Assembly (NCBI RefSeq): GCF_012863495.1
Contig: NZ_JAAVJL010000001.1
Location: forward strand, 1,426,001 to 1,490,000
Reading direction: 5' to 3'
Length of the DNA stretch: 64,000 bases
DNA from: Pseudanabaena yagii GIHE-NHR1
GTDB taxonomy: Bacteria > Cyanobacteriota > Cyanobacteriia > Pseudanabaenales > Pseudanabaenaceae
The notes below the pieces were generated by a model. The model was not told the DNA's origin. It did not search any database and saw only the letters and a list, made by a program, of their open reading frames with translations. How positions within the stretch are numbered: position 1 is the stretch's first letter; each line of letters opens with the position of its first letter. Both the position numbers and the translations under genes were made by a program. Positions 16,601-27,267 of this stretch are shown piece by piece.

Positions 16601-18340
16601 CTAATTAACTTGGGAAATTACACGTATAATTTCTTGAATATTAACAGGCTTCCTGATGTAATCGTTCATGCCTGCTGCTAAACAGCTTTGTCGATCTGTA
16701 CCCGACGAACTTGCTGTAACTGCCACAATATGGGGCTGATTAGCGAGATTTTGCCGAATCCATTTCGTAGCAGTAATCCCATCCATCTCTGGCATTTGCA
16801 CATCCATGAGTACCATGTCATAGGTTTGAGCCTGCAAAGCTCGAATAGCTTCCAGTCCATTGTTCACTGTATCGATAATGTATCCAAACTTTTGCATAAT
16901 CAAGAAAATCAATCTTTGATTCATCGGATTGTCTTCAACTAGGAGAATGCGTAGCTGCGATTTATTCTCTGTTAGAGGATGATTAGCAAATAAGTCGATC
17001 GCTGCTGGGTGAATTGCTGGATTAGTTACTGTCGTTAATTCTCGATTGAGGACTGGTATAGAGATAGCGATCGTGAAATGAAAGATCGAACCTTGAGTAG
17101 ATGCACTAGGTTGCCAATTTAATGGTGGATTACCACCTACCTGCGTCAAGCTTTCTACCCAAATATTGCCACCCATTAATTCCACCAGATTTTTGCAAAT
17201 GGCTAGTCCTAGTCCTGTACCTCCATATTGACGACTAATGGAATTATCGGCTTGGGTAAAAGGATTGAACAACATCGCCATGCGATCGCTAGGAATGCCA
17301 ATACCTGTATCAGTAACTTGGAAATGTAAGAAGGTTTTGGTTTGGGGTTGGCAATCGCTTGGAATGTTTTGAGTTAAATAACTGGCATAAAGGCTGACAT
17401 TCCCTTGATTCGTAAATTTAATTGCATTGCCCACCAAATTAAGGAGGACTTGGCGTAAGCGATGCTCATCACCAATAATCGTGAGTGGTAAATGCGGCTG
17501 CATTCCATACTCCAAGTGAATATTCTTGGCAGAAGCAGATGGATAAAGAAGATCACAAACAAACTTTAAACTATCTTCCAATTTGAATTCGCGATTTTCA
17601 AGTTCTAATTTAGCAGATTCAATTTTAGAGAAGTCAAGAATATCATTAATGATACTTAAGAGAGAATTCGCACTGTCTTGAATGAGCTGCGTATAGTATT
17701 GCTGCTCTTTGCTTTGCCCTGTCATCATTAGCAATTGAGCCATCCCCAATACACAGTTCATAGGTGTACGGATTTCATGGCTCATATTGGCTAAAAAATC
17801 GCTTTTAGCTCTATTGGCTGACTCTGCAACTTCCTTGGCTTGAGCTAGTTCTCTTTCTATCTGTTGACGTTCTTGAATCTCTTGTTTGAGTTGTTCATTT
17901 TGTTGAGCAAGCAGCTTTTGTTGTTCTTTCAAACTATTTTTCTGCTGTAAAATCGTAAGTTGATTTTTAACACGGACAAGGATTTCCTCTACCTGAAAAG
18001 GTTTGGTGATATAGTCAACTCCCCCAACTTCAAAGGCTTTAACTTTGTCAAAGGTTTGATCAAGGGCACTTAAAAAGATAATGGGAATATCGGCAGATTG
18101 AGGTTGGGATTTCAGATGTTTACAGACTTCATAGCCGTTCATATCAGGCATCATGATATCTAAAAGAATAATCGAGGGAGGATTAATTTCTACTGCCTCG
18201 ATCGCTTGTCTACCACTCGTCACCCTACGCACTTTATAGCGTTGTTTCGACAAAATCTCTGATAATAGGCGCAAGTTTTCTGGGCGATCGTCAACAACGA
18301 GGATATCTGCTTGTAATATTTCTTCTGGTTTAGCTGTCAT
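16601..18340 (-). CDS. Hybrid sensor kinase: REC-HisKA-HATPase-REC
   Basis: About 579 residues. Order: REC (~10-130; [14 protein letters not shown], phospho-Asp in [13 protein letters not shown], Lys in ITKPF), coiled coil (~135-185), HisKA with phospho-His in [14 protein letters not shown], HATPase_c with N box [12 protein letters not shown] and DTGIGIP, then a second REC ([35 protein letters not shown]). There is no sensory or membrane domain; input presumably comes by phosphotransfer to the first REC. The ATG at 18340 overlaps the end of the upstream kinase gene by 11 nt, which suggests translational coupling and a shared relay. A TTG start at 18370 would lengthen the overlap. No DNA-binding output is present. 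Confidence 0.9.
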   Translation of the reverse strand: MTAKPEEILQADILVVDDRPENLRLLSEILSKQRYKVRRVTSGRQAIEAVEINPPSIILLDIMMPDMNGYEVCKHLKSQPQSADIPIIFLSALDQTFDKVKAFEVGGVDYITKPFQVEEILVRVKNQLTILQQKNSLKEQQKLLAQQNEQLKQEIQERQQIERELAQAKEVAESANRAKSDFLANMSHEIRTPMNCVLGMAQLLMMTGQSKEQQYYTQLIQDSANSLLSIINDILDFSKIESAKLELENREFKLEDSLKFVCDLLYPSASAKNIHLEYGMQPHLPLTIIGDEHRLRQVLLNLVGNAIKFTNQGNVSLYASYLTQNIPSDCQPQTKTFLHFQVTDTGIGIPSDRMAMLFNPFTQADNSISRQYGGTGLGLAICKNLVELMGGNIWVESLTQVGGNPPLNWQPSASTQGSIFHFTIAISIPVLNRELTTVTNPAIHPAAIDLFANHPLTENKSQLRILLVEDNPMNQRLIFLIMQKFGYIIDTVNNGLEAIRALQAQTYDMVLMDVQMPEMDGITATKWIRQNLANQPHIVAVTASSSGTDRQSCLAAGMNDYIRKPVNIQEIIRVISQVN

Positions 18341-21300
18341 TGGTGCTGGGATTGATGAATGGTTTGACAAGACTGACGATTTGTTCGAGATGGAAGTTGT
18401 TGACGAAATCTTGGATGATACTTGCTATTGTAGGATGCCTGTCTTGTATTTGTTCTAATAGATGAGAAATTGCCTCTTCGTCTGCACCTCTAGCCGCAAG
18501 ATGTAGTTGTATGAGCCATGCCGTATCTAGCTGTGACAATTCCTGTTGAATAGATGGTTGAATGTCGCTTGGTGTTTGAGTGAGTATATCTACTTGTTGA
18601 TGGCGATCCGCATAGATATATTTCACCCCTAAATGTTCAGCAATCTTTTCAAAGATTAATTCCTCTCGCAATGGTTTACTTACAAAATCATCACAGCCCA
18701 ATTCCAAAACGACTGAGCGCTGTTTATCAAACACACTGGCTGTTAAGGCAATAATTTTGCAATTTGATCCAGTCGATTCGGCAGCCCGAATAGCACGGGT
18801 TGCTTCATAGCCATCCTTGACTGGCATCTGCATATCCATCCAAATGAGATGGGGTTGCCATGCTTGCCATACCTCGATCGCTTCTTGTCCATTTTCGGCT
18901 TCACGAATTTCAAAGCCCAAGGGGGAAAGGAGATTGGTCATCAGATGGCGACTTTCCCATTTATCATCGGCTAAGAGGATACGGTATTGAGGTTGGTTGG
19001 GGGCTAAGGCGATCGCACGGCGTTTGATCTGTGATGATGGGACATCACTGGCTTTTGCCATTTTTACCTCAATGTTAAAGTTGACGATTGTTCCCTGACC
19101 AAGGGTACTCCTAACATGAATATCTCCACCCATGAGCCTCACAAAGCGTCTACTAATGGGCATCCCTAATCCTGTCCCTTCTTGCGATCTGCGTCCTGTT
19201 TCCGTTTGTACAAAAGGTTCAAATAACTTCGTTAACTCTTCTGGAGCAATTCCTGGACCAGTATCGATTACTTCAAAGCAGAGACATTGATTGATGTCTG
19301 AGGATTGACCATCATCACTTTGTTGTTCTTGTGGAGGATTGTCAAGGTTTTGCCAATCTAGGGCTTTTGGGCAACCTCTAACTACTAGAATCACCTTGCC
19401 CTGATTGGTGAATTTAATCGCATTGCCCACCAGATTGATCAAGACTTGACGCAGTTTACTTTCATCGGTTTGGATATATTGTGGAACATCAGCGGTGCAA
19501 TCAAATACAAGTTGTAAATTTTTGGCTTTTGCCTTGAGGAGGAACATTTCCTTGAGGCTTTCTAATAGATTGTAAAGATTAAAATTGTTCGTGTTTAGCT
19601 CAATTAATCCTGCTTCGATTTTGGACATTTCTAATACATCATTGAGCAAGGTGAGCAAATGCTCACCACTACGGGCAATGATTTCTAGATGTTCTTTTTG
19701 ACTAGGCGTAAGGGATTCATCGCGAGATAGTACTTGGGTGAAGCCTAAAATGGAATTGAGCGGAGTGCGTAATTCATGGCTCATATGGGCGAGAAAATCG
19801 CCCTTAGCGCTATTTGCCGCGTCAGCATTTTCTTTAGCTTTTTTGAGTTGTTCTAGAAGTTCTGCTTGCTGCACAGCGACCCCTAGTTGATTGCCAACTT
19901 GGGTCAGCAAACTTAGCTCACTGGTTTCCCATTCTCGTTTGTCAGAATGTTGATAGGTAGCTAATAGTCCCCATAATTTATCGCCTACAAAGACAGGAAC
20001 CGTAATAAAGGCGCGAACCTGATAACTTTCAAGAATTTCGATATGGCAGTCAGTGAGATTGGCTGTGTAAATATCGCTGACTGCCCATGATTCGTGATTG
20101 CGGTAGCGACCACCCTGATGCTCTTGGAGATAGGTATCACACCAGACCTTAGCAGTTTGATGCAGCTGATCTAAGGGAAGCCATTCATCGGTTTTGGATT
20201 CGAAGACAAATTCGCCGCTCCAATCTTCAAAAAAGCGATACACAACTACGCGATCGCATTTCAAGTTTTGACAGACCTCTTGGGTAGTAGCTCTAAAGAT
20301 AGTGTCAATATCTAAGGTTTGCCGAATTCTTTCAATGACTCTCGCGAGGGCACGTTCCTGTTCAGCATCTCTGGCGAGTTTATCAGCGCGCTTTTGGAGT
20401 TCGATTTCTAATGTGGTTTGGAGGTCAGTGGAACGCTTTTGGACTTGCCCGAATAGTTCAGCCTGTTGAATGGCAACACCGAGTTGACTGGCGATTTGCA
20501 CTAAGAAATTCACTTCTGACTGTTGCCAATGCCGAATATCGTTACTTTGAAAGGCAGCTAGTAAGCCCCAAAGGTCTTTGCCTTTGTAGATGGCAATGAT
20601 GGCGTAGGCTCTTGCCTGATAGCGTTCTAATGCTTCTATATAGCAATCGGAAAAACCTGTTGCATAAATATCATCACGGACGCGGAACAGTTGACCGCTA
20701 TTAAAGTCACCTCCCTGAGTTTCCTGTAAATATGTATCCGTGTCGTTTGGTGTAGCTAAGGATTTAAGACTACATTCACTAATGTTGAAATTGAGTTCAG
20801 GATGTTCCACTTGAGATGTGACGAGGGAGACTAAGCCTTCTGCCATTGACTCGACGACAAACTCGCCACTCCAATCAGGGTGAAACTGATAAATGGTGAC
20901 GCGATCAGCTTTGAGCAGGTGGCGGACTTCTTCGGTGGTGGTGGTGAAAATGGTAGTGAGATCTAGCGATCGCCTGATTTTGTTGATAATGGCAGCGACT
21001 GCTTTCTCTCTTCCTACGGCTTGCTCAACGGCACGGGTGAGATCTTCAGACTGGGCTTGCAATTGGGCAACAAACTCAGCTTGCTTTAAGGCTACATCTA
21101 GATGGGTGGCAATTTGCTTAACAAAGTCAATTTCTGATTCTTGCCATTGCCTTGTCGTAGAGCATTGATGAATACATAACAAACCCCAGAGGCGATCGCT
21201 ATTGAGCAAAGGCACAACGAGATTCGCCCTAACCTGAAATCTCTCTAAAATTTGAATATGGCAACTGGGTAGCCCCTGTTGATAAATATCTGCACAAGCC

Positions 21301-21629
21301 CAGATCTTGCCTTGCTGATAATATTTGGCGTGATTTTCACCGAAGCAGTGATCGCTAATTTTTGCCGCTAAGGCGGAATCAAACTGAGGCAGCACTGACT
21401 CAGACACAAATTCACCACAGCTAAACTCAGCATTTTCATCAAAACGATACATCCCCACACGATCAGCATTTAATAGCTGGCGCACCTCGATCGCAGTTGA
21501 CTTAAAAATACTTTCTAGGTCAAGGGATTCACGGATTTTTGCAATCACACCAAACAATGCTTTTTGCTGAGCAGCTTGGGCATTATGTTGTTGATTAGAT
21601 GGATCAGACGGATCGGACGGATCGGACAT
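18330..21629 (-). CDS. Predicted cyanobacteriochrome hybrid histidine kinase: GAF-GAF-GAF-HisKA-HATPase-REC
   Basis: 1099 residues from the ATG at 21629; numbering below counts from a start six codons earlier. GAF1 (~30-190) has both cysteines of DXCF cyanobacteriochromes: C101 in SDHCFGE and C129 in [20 protein letters not shown]. The spacing is 28 residues, as I recall for the two chromophore cysteines of TePixJ. GAF2 (~220-400) has CY instead of CH. GAF3 (~435-600) has CH ([17 protein letters not shown]) but no DXCF cysteine. HisKA follows ([14 protein letters not shown], His ~624), then HATPase_c ([22 protein letters not shown]), REC ([24 protein letters not shown]), and a ~90-residue C-terminal helical region. 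The predicted role is a soluble light sensor passing phosphate to its own REC and probably to the overlapping downstream kinase. The N-terminus has a short SDP repeat. Confidence 0.88.
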   Translation of the reverse strand: MSDPSDPSDPSNQQHNAQAAQQKALFGVIAKIRESLDLESIFKSTAIEVRQLLNADRVGMYRFDENAEFSCGEFVSESVLPQFDSALAAKISDHCFGENHAKYYQQGKIWACADIYQQGLPSCHIQILERFQVRANLVVPLLNSDRLWGLLCIHQCSTTRQWQESEIDFVKQIATHLDVALKQAEFVAQLQAQSEDLTRAVEQAVGREKAVAAIINKIRRSLDLTTIFTTTTEEVRHLLKADRVTIYQFHPDWSGEFVVESMAEGLVSLVTSQVEHPELNFNISECSLKSLATPNDTDTYLQETQGGDFNSGQLFRVRDDIYATGFSDCYIEALERYQARAYAIIAIYKGKDLWGLLAAFQSNDIRHWQQSEVNFLVQIASQLGVAIQQAELFGQVQKRSTDLQTTLEIELQKRADKLARDAEQERALARVIERIRQTLDIDTIFRATTQEVCQNLKCDRVVVYRFFEDWSGEFVFESKTDEWLPLDQLHQTAKVWCDTYLQEHQGGRYRNHESWAVSDIYTANLTDCHIEILESYQVRAFITVPVFVGDKLWGLLATYQHSDKREWETSELSLLTQVGNQLGVAVQQAELLEQLKKAKENADAANSAKGDFLAHMSHELRTPLNSILGFTQVLSRDESLTPSQKEHLEIIARSGEHLLTLLNDVLEMSKIEAGLIELNTNNFNLYNLLESLKEMFLLKAKAKNLQLVFDCTADVPQYIQTDESKLRQVLINLVGNAIKFTNQGKVILVVRGCPKALDWQNLDNPPQEQQSDDGQSSDINQCLCFEVIDTGPGIAPEELTKLFEPFVQTETGRRSQEGTGLGMPISRRFVRLMGGDIHVRSTLGQGTIVNFNIEVKMAKASDVPSSQIKRRAIALAPNQPQYRILLADDKWESRHLMTNLLSPLGFEIREAENGQEAIEVWQAWQPHLIWMDMQMPVKDGYEATRAIRAAESTGSNCKIIALTASVFDKQRSVVLELGCDDFVSKPLREELIFEKIAEHLGVKYIYADRHQQVDILTQTPSDIQPSIQQELSQLDTAWLIQLHLAARGADEEAISHLLEQIQDRHPTIASIIQDFVNNFHLEQIVSLVKPFINPSTNDS

Positions 21630-21777
21630 TTCTAGCAAAATCCCCAAATTAATTTATTTTTAGATCGCAAACATCAAAAGTATGCGATTGATATTGCTGA
21701 TCCCCCGCTTACCTTTTTGCCTAGTTGTAAGTAATTATGCCCGTTGCTGAACTCATAAGTAAAGTTGCTTAAAATAT

Positions 21778-22617
21778 TTACAGAGGAGGCATCTCTAAAG
21801 CGATCGCGCCTAATTTTCCCTTGCGAAAATCATACAAAATCAATCGTGCGACTTTATCGAGATCTCCTTGAAATTTATTTAAAGTCGCAACTTGGTGAAT
21901 ATATTCAATCCCTGAAGTTGAGTTAGCTGGGTCAATTTCATAGCGACTCTTTAAATTGACATTTAGCTGAAGTAATAAATCTACCGCCTCGGCAGCCACC
22001 AACACATTGTCATAGGCAGCCTGCCCAATATCATCACAAATCGCCAATTTCAATGCAGCATCTTGATCGTGGAGTAAAGGCGGAATTACCCCCGGGGTAT
22101 CGAGTAGCTCAATTTGATCGGAAATCCTGATCCAGCGTAATTGGCGCGTTACCCCCGGTTTATTGGCACTTGCTACAACTTTTTTCTTAAGTAAACGGTT
22201 GATCAATGCTGATTTACCCACATTGGGAAAGCCCACCACTACCGCCCTCACAGGACGGGGTAACATCCCGCGACCGCGCCGCCGTTCATTAACCTTTTCC
22301 CCAGCTACTTGAGCCGCCTTCAGCAAATCCACCATCCCTTTACCTGCTTGGGCATCGGTGAAATATGCCATGCGCTCCTGCTCGGTGAACCAGCGTGTCC
22401 ATTGCGATTTTGCCGTTGAGGAGATGGCATCAATGCGATTACACACGAGAATATGCGATTTTCCTTCTACCCATTTTTCAATTTTGGGATGCCTACTAGA
22501 CATCAAAATGCGCGAATCACGCACTTCAATGACCACATCAACCAATTTCAGTTGTTCTAATAACTGTTTTTCTGCTTTGGCGATATGTCCGGGATACCAC
22601 TGAATTGGGCTTGCCAT
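21778..22617 (-). CDS. ylqF: Ribosome biogenesis GTPase YlqF/RbgA
   Basis: 279 residues. YlqF is a circularly permuted GTPase that helps late 50S subunit assembly. The permuted order is visible: the G4-like motif LVCNRIDA comes before the P-loop GFPNVGKSALINRLL and switch II LLDTPGV. The N-terminal IQWYPGHIAKAEKQL and the following VVIEVRDSRIL are strongly conserved in the family. The C-terminal ~80 residues form the family's RNA-binding helical domain. It is transcribed alone and diverges from the psb32-like gene. Confidence 0.93.
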   Translation of the reverse strand: MASPIQWYPGHIAKAEKQLLEQLKLVDVVIEVRDSRILMSSRHPKIEKWVEGKSHILVCNRIDAISSTAKSQWTRWFTEQERMAYFTDAQAGKGMVDLLKAAQVAGEKVNERRRGRGMLPRPVRAVVVGFPNVGKSALINRLLKKKVVASANKPGVTRQLRWIRISDQIELLDTPGVIPPLLHDQDAALKLAICDDIGQAAYDNVLVAAEAVDLLLQLNVNLKSRYEIDPANSTSGIEYIHQVATLNKFQGDLDKVARLILYDFRKGKLGAIALEMPPL

Positions 22618-22716
22618 AGGAAATAATACGGAGAAGGAGTATTTTTAACTATATACTCTTGTTAAGATATTAAGAAATATTAAGATCCGCCTTTAGTTTC
22701 ACTTTTAATAAAAATC

Positions 22717-23565
22717 ATGATTCAGCCCACGCCATTAAAATTTATGCCGAGATTTATGCAGAAATTGACGCGGAAACTTGGCGCGATCGCGATCGCCATA
22801 ATTCTGCCCTTAGCCCTTATTTTTAGTCATGTTCCTGCGGCTCATGCCTATGACGCACCAGAGCTTTTACCAGAAAAATATACGAATGTGATCGATCTCG
22901 GTCGCTTTTTGACTGACTCGGAAGAATTGGCGCTCGATCAAAAACTAACCAAATTTGAAGAATTAACAGGCTGGAAATTACGAGTCCTCACCCAAGTCGA
23001 TCGCACCCCCGGTCGTGCCGTAAAAGATTTCTGGGGACTTGACGATCGCAGTGTGATGCTGGTTGCGGACTCTCGCGGTCGTAATTTATTAAATTTCAGT
23101 GTTGGCGATGAGGTTTATCCCTTGCTATCGCGAGGCTTTTGGATCGAGTTGCAATCGCGCTACGGCAATCAATTCTATGTGCGCGAACAGGGTTACGATC
23201 AATCAATTTTGTCATCCATTGATGCCATCACCACCTGTTTAGAACAGGATGGCTGTGCGGTCGTTCCCGGAATTCCCCAAGAGCAATGGATTCTCACCTT
23301 GATTACTTCCATCGTTGGCGGCGTGGTTTTTGGCTTTGCAGGACATCCTCGTAAGGAAGGCGAAATCTTTGCTTGGAAATGGGCGCTCATTTTCACACCA
23401 CTATGGGGAATGTTGTTTATCTCCTTTGGTTTAGGTCCCGTCCTCACTCGCACGAATGAATGGGTTCCGATTGTTCGCAATGTCGCTGGTTTTGTCGGTG
23501 GTGCAGTGATTGCCTATTTGATTCCTTCGCCAAAACGCGCCACACCATCCCCTGAAGCACGGTAA
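22717..23565 (+). CDS. psb32: TPM-domain thylakoid protein, Psb32/TLP18.3-like
   Basis: 282 residues. An N-terminal signal peptide is present (basic stretch MQKLTRKLG, hydrophobic IAIAIILPLALIFSH, cleavage near AHA-YDAP). The mature part is a TPM domain: ELLPEKYTNVIDLGRFLT, GWKLRVLTQVDRTPGRAVKDFW and LLNFSVGDEVYPLL. The segment CLEQDGCAVVPGIPQEQW is typical of cyanobacterial Psb32. One or two membrane helices follow in the C-terminal third. Psb32 and plant TLP18.3 take part in photosystem II repair on the lumenal side. Three Met codons lie within 16 residues, so the exact start is uncertain. The symbol is assigned by resemblance only. Confidence 0.72.
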   Translation: MIQPTPLKFMPRFMQKLTRKLGAIAIAIILPLALIFSHVPAAHAYDAPELLPEKYTNVIDLGRFLTDSEELALDQKLTKFEELTGWKLRVLTQVDRTPGRAVKDFWGLDDRSVMLVADSRGRNLLNFSVGDEVYPLLSRGFWIELQSRYGNQFYVREQGYDQSILSSIDAITTCLEQDGCAVVPGIPQEQWILTLITSIVGGVVFGFAGHPRKEGEIFAWKWALIFTPLWGMLFISFGLGPVLTRTNEWVPIVRNVAGFVGGAVIAYLIPSPKRATPSPEAR

Positions 23566-23572
23566 AATCATG

Positions 23573-23589
23573 GGGGTGCGGTGCACCCC
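23573..23589. terminator. Short hairpin between psb32-like gene and spp
   Basis: GGGGTGC / GCACCCC around GGT lies between two convergent genes. It may stop transcription from one or both sides; no clear T-run is present. Confidence 0.5.
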
Positions 23590-23620
23590 TTCTACTTCTT
23601 CATGCTATTCATGGAATTCA

Positions 23621-24355
23621 TTACCAATTAAAGTGTTTTAAGCCTTCCATAATGCCTTGAGCGTAATTACTCTTAGCAAAATAGCGATCGCTCGATGGAT
23701 TTTGGTAATGCCAATCGCGTAATTCCAAATGAGCATTACCAACGATAATTCCTTTAACTTGATTAATCGCAAATAGGGAAATGTCATTGCCCGAATCGCC
23801 ACAAACGAGGGTTTGACTAGGTTCAATTTGCCACTTTTTACTTAAGAAGGAGACAGCTTTGCCTTTATCGACATCCTTCGGCAAAATGTCCAAATCTTTG
23901 CCACCGCTATAAATTACGGTCGCATTTTGGGAAATGAGAACAGTTTTTAGCAGGGGAATAATCTCATCCGCTAGCTCTTGGGAAAGGAAGTAACTAATTT
24001 TAAATGGACGTTGTTCAGATTCAGGTTGAGGAATTAAATCCTCAAATTGAGAAGCAATCTCGCAGACTAAATCACGATTCCAACCTTGACTAATAAGAGT
24101 TGCCCAATCATGATCAGGATTCAGGATGTGATCATAGATTTCTGTACCAACGGCAGTAATAAGTGCATCGGGAGGAAGTAGATTTTCGGCGATCGCTAAT
24201 TGATGGTATAGGGTCAGCGATCGTCCTGTTGCGTAGACGATTTTAGTACCTTGATTTTGACGATAATCGCTGAGTTGATGATTGAGTTCCCTTAGCGCCT
24301 CCTTATCACCAACAAGGGTATTATCCAAATCAGTTACAAATATAGCGAGAGACAT
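23621..24355 (-). CDS. Sucrose-phosphate phosphatase-like HAD hydrolase
   Basis: About 244 residues. It belongs to the S6PP branch of the HAD superfamily, which dephosphorylates sucrose-6-phosphate in the last step of sucrose synthesis. Motifs: nucleophile and acid Asp pair in IFVTDLDNTLVG, motif II YATGRSL, Lys in DKGKAV, and motif IV LVCGDSGNDISLF. The cap segment with ALITAVGTEIYDH, SYFLSQEL and SGGKDLDILPKDVDKG matches SPP enzymes. The ATG at 24355 starts directly before the first strand; an upstream start would add 12 unrelated residues. It diverges from two glycosyltransferase genes, one of which looks like a minimal sucrose-phosphate synthase. Confidence 0.85.
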   Translation of the reverse strand: MSLAIFVTDLDNTLVGDKEALRELNHQLSDYRQNQGTKIVYATGRSLTLYHQLAIAENLLPPDALITAVGTEIYDHILNPDHDWATLISQGWNRDLVCEIASQFEDLIPQPESEQRPFKISYFLSQELADEIIPLLKTVLISQNATVIYSGGKDLDILPKDVDKGKAVSFLSKKWQIEPSQTLVCGDSGNDISLFAINQVKGIIVGNAHLELRDWHYQNPSSDRYFAKSNYAQGIMEGLKHFNW

Positions 24356-24619
24356 TAGATGAGAAGATGGCAAATTTTTATTTCTTAGCAAGATATTAAA
24401 AGGAATTTCTGTTTCTACTTATACATTTTACTCCCAAACGAAGAGGGGTTTACCGTACTAATGGAAGTGAGGATAACCCTATTGACCATCAATAGAAGAG
24501 TTCTCTAAATTCTGTTTTAGAGTTGTTTAGATTTTCTTAACAGTTCCTGACTGTAAGCATCCATTTTTTTCTTGTTTAAATCCGATCTATTTATAGAGTC
24601 CGATCTAAGGAGGTTAATT

Positions 24620-25696
24620 ATGCGGATTGCTCAGGTCGCCCCACTTTGGGAAAGAGTACCACCACCAGCCTACGGTGGTATTGAACTGGTAGTGGGATTG
24701 CTGACCGATGAACTGGTGCGGCGCGGACATGAGGTGACATTGTTTGCATCAGGTGATTCGATCACTTTAGCAAAATTAGATTCCGTCCATCCGCGATCGC
24801 TACGGCTCGACCCCGATGTTAAGGAATATGGGGTCTACGAAATGCTCCAACTGAGCCGTGTATATGAACGTGCTGAAGAATTTGACATCATTCATTCCCA
24901 TATGGGTTGTGCGGCTTTGCCCTATGCAGGTTTAGTCAAAACCCCGACCGTCCATACCTTGCATGGCATCTTTACGCCTGATAATGAGAAAATCTTTACC
25001 CATGCTCAAAAACAACCCTATGTCAGCATTTCAGACACACAAAGGGAACCTCGATTAGGACTGAATTATGTAGCGACAGTTTATAACGGAATTGATGTAG
25101 ATAGCCATCATTTCTACGCCCAACCTGAAGAACCTCCCTACTTAGCATTTTTAGGTCGGATGTCTCCTGAGAAAGGACCACATCTAGCGATCGCGATCGC
25201 TAAAGCCGCAGGTTGGAAGTTAAAGATGGCAGGCAAAGTGGATGTCGTCGATCGCGCCTACTTTGAGAGAGAAGTCCAACCCTTAATTGATGGGAAGCAA
25301 ATTGAATATTTGGGTGAAGCCGACCATGCCATGAAAAATGCCCTCATGGGTGGAGCCGTGGCAACCCTATTCCCGATTACTTGGCGCGAACCCTTTGGAT
25401 TAGTCATGGTCGAATCAATGGCAGCAGGAACTCCTGTGATTGCGATGCGCCTTGGTTCTACTTCTGAAGTAGTTGCTCATGGTATAAGCGGATTCCTTTG
25501 TAACACCGTGGAGGAATGTGTCGCCGCCATTCCTAAAGCAGCAGAACTTGATCGTCAAGCCTGCCGTAACCATGTGAAGACATATTTCAGCGCTCAACGT
25601 ATGACAGATGGTTATGAAGCGGTCTATCAAAAGATTCTCGGTGAGCGATTCTCACGAAATGGTCATTCCAAACGGGCTGTGAGTTTAGTTTCTTAA
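24620..25696 (+). CDS. GT4 family glycosyltransferase
   Basis: 358 residues. The ATG at 24620 is preceded at good spacing by AAGGAGG, so the ribosome-binding site decides the start over an upstream ATG at 24572. GT-B features: N-terminal MRIAQVAPLWERVPPPAYGG with the glycine-rich acceptor loop, FDIIHSHMG, and PTVHTLHG. The donor domain has YLAFLGRMSPEKGPHLAI and the E-x7-E type sequence REPFGLVMVESMAAGTPV. The sugar and acceptor are unknown. It is 16 nt from the next glycosyltransferase gene and probably forms an operon with it. Confidence 0.85.
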   Translation: MRIAQVAPLWERVPPPAYGGIELVVGLLTDELVRRGHEVTLFASGDSITLAKLDSVHPRSLRLDPDVKEYGVYEMLQLSRVYERAEEFDIIHSHMGCAALPYAGLVKTPTVHTLHGIFTPDNEKIFTHAQKQPYVSISDTQREPRLGLNYVATVYNGIDVDSHHFYAQPEEPPYLAFLGRMSPEKGPHLAIAIAKAAGWKLKMAGKVDVVDRAYFEREVQPLIDGKQIEYLGEADHAMKNALMGGAVATLFPITWREPFGLVMVESMAAGTPVIAMRLGSTSEVVAHGISGFLCNTVEECVAAIPKAAELDRQACRNHVKTYFSAQRMTDGYEAVYQKILGERFSRNGHSKRAVSLVS

Positions 25697-25712
25697 TCCC
25701 AGAGGTAAAAAT

Positions 25713-27197
25713 ATGTCCCTTTCACCATTAATTTCCCCATTAAATAGCAGTCCAAATAGTCTCAATTCAGGATTTATTTCAATTCCTAGTGCCACCACGA
25801 CTATCCCCCTTTCTCGAAATTCCATTAGCAATACCAAACCATTCCCAAAGTCTCTTAAAACTACCCATCGACCATCGACCCATCGCCAAGCGATCGCCTT
25901 AATTTCCGATCATGGTGATCCTGCGGCAGTCATTGGGAAAGAAGAAGCAGGTGGTCAAAATGTCTATGTAAGGCAAGTGGGAGAGGCGCTCGCCAAATTA
26001 GGCTGGCAAGTGGATTTATTTACCCGCAAGCGTCATCCCGATGAGCCGATGATCGTCCAGCATTCGCCCCATTGCCGCACGATTCGATTGAAGGCAGGAG
26101 CAGAAACCCATATTCCTCGCGATCGCCTCTTTCCAGAAATGCCTGCTTTTGTGGAAGCCTTCTTGAAATTTCAAGCGAAGGAAGGGACAAATTATCCATT
26201 AATCCATACGAATTATTGGATGTCGGCGTGGGTCGGCTTGCAACTAAAGCAAAGGATGAATGTGCAGTTAGTGCATACCTACCATTCCCTTGGGGCGGTG
26301 AAATATCAGTCCGTGAGCGATCGCCCAGCGATCGCTGATACCCGTCTGGCAATTGAACGCCAAATTTTGGAGCAGGGAGATTGTGTGGTGGCAACGAGTC
26401 CACAAGAAGTGGAACATTTGCGATCGCTAGTATCTTCAAAAGGAATGATTGAAGTGATTCCCTGTGGTACGGACATTCAAACCTTTCACCTGATGCCAAA
26501 GGAGGAAGCAAGAGCAAAATTAGGCTTACCTCATGATGAACAGGTGGTTCTATACGTTGGTCGTTTCGATCCGCGTAAGGGGATTGAAACTTTGGTGAGG
26601 GCTTTTGCTCAGTTAAAGGAAAGTGATAACTCTCAGAAGTTGCGACTGTTGATTGTCGGTGGTAGCGATCCTGATGCAGTCGATGGTCAGGAGCGATCGC
26701 GCATTGAGGCTTTAGTGCGTGATTGTGGCTTAGGGGCTGTTACTCAATTTGTCGGGCAGGTGGGACACGATCGCCTACCTCTGTACTATACGGCGGCGGA
26801 TGTTTGCGTGATTCCTAGCCATTATGAACCGTTTGGTTTAGTGGCGATCGAGGCGATGGCTTGCGGTACGCCCGTTGTCGCTTCGGATGTGGGCGGTTTG
26901 AAATTTACAGTGGTGCAGGGAGAGACGGGCTGGCTAGTGCCACCCCAAAATGTGGGAGCCTTTGCGGAGGCGATTTCCTTCGCTCTCAATGATCCCCTTG
27001 CGGTCACGAAAATGCGCGAGCAAGCATCCTTGCGCGTACAGCAAAACTTTAGTTGGAATGGTGTTGCCATTCAGTTGAGCGATCTCTATCGCCGCCTGTT
27101 AGCGCGATCGCTATCCCACAAGTCCTTTATGCCTTCTTCTCCATTTATTCCTGCACCAGCTTCTCTCGCTGTAGCGGAAATGGCTAAAGCATCATAA
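25713..27197 (+). CDS. GT4 glycosyltransferase, probable minimal sucrose-phosphate synthase
   Basis: 494 residues. An extra ~60-residue Ser/Thr/Pro-rich N-terminus precedes the catalytic part. The catalytic domain starts at AIALISDHGDPAAVIGKEEAGGQNVYV, whose GGQNVYV loop is shared by sucrose synthases, sucrose-phosphate synthases and MshA. Then come YPLIHTNYWMSAWVG, VHTYHSLGAVKYQS, VLYVGRFDPRKGIETL and the E-x7-E motif YEPFGLVAIEAMACGTPV. Enzymes of this type in filamentous cyanobacteria act as sucrose-phosphate synthases lacking the fused phosphatase domain. The divergent phosphatase gene next door fits this. Another retaining glucosyltransferase activity remains possible. Confidence 0.7.
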   Translation: MSLSPLISPLNSSPNSLNSGFISIPSATTTIPLSRNSISNTKPFPKSLKTTHRPSTHRQAIALISDHGDPAAVIGKEEAGGQNVYVRQVGEALAKLGWQVDLFTRKRHPDEPMIVQHSPHCRTIRLKAGAETHIPRDRLFPEMPAFVEAFLKFQAKEGTNYPLIHTNYWMSAWVGLQLKQRMNVQLVHTYHSLGAVKYQSVSDRPAIADTRLAIERQILEQGDCVVATSPQEVEHLRSLVSSKGMIEVIPCGTDIQTFHLMPKEEARAKLGLPHDEQVVLYVGRFDPRKGIETLVRAFAQLKESDNSQKLRLLIVGGSDPDAVDGQERSRIEALVRDCGLGAVTQFVGQVGHDRLPLYYTAADVCVIPSHYEPFGLVAIEAMACGTPVVASDVGGLKFTVVQGETGWLVPPQNVGAFAEAISFALNDPLAVTKMREQASLRVQQNFSWNGVAIQLSDLYRRLLARSLSHKSFMPSSPFIPAPASLAVAEMAKAS

Positions 27198-27203
27198 TCC
27201 ATC

Positions 27204-27238
27204 TCATAAATTGCCGCGCAAAGCGCGGCAATTTATGA
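27204..27238. repeat. Perfect intergenic hairpin, 16-bp stem and AAA loop
   Basis: TCATAAATTGCCGCGC / GCGCGGCAATTTATGA around AAA. It lies 6 nt after the SPS-like stop and may terminate that operon. Confidence 0.85.
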
Positions 27239-27267
27239 ACTAAAATTTACTTCGGGGAATTTATTTT

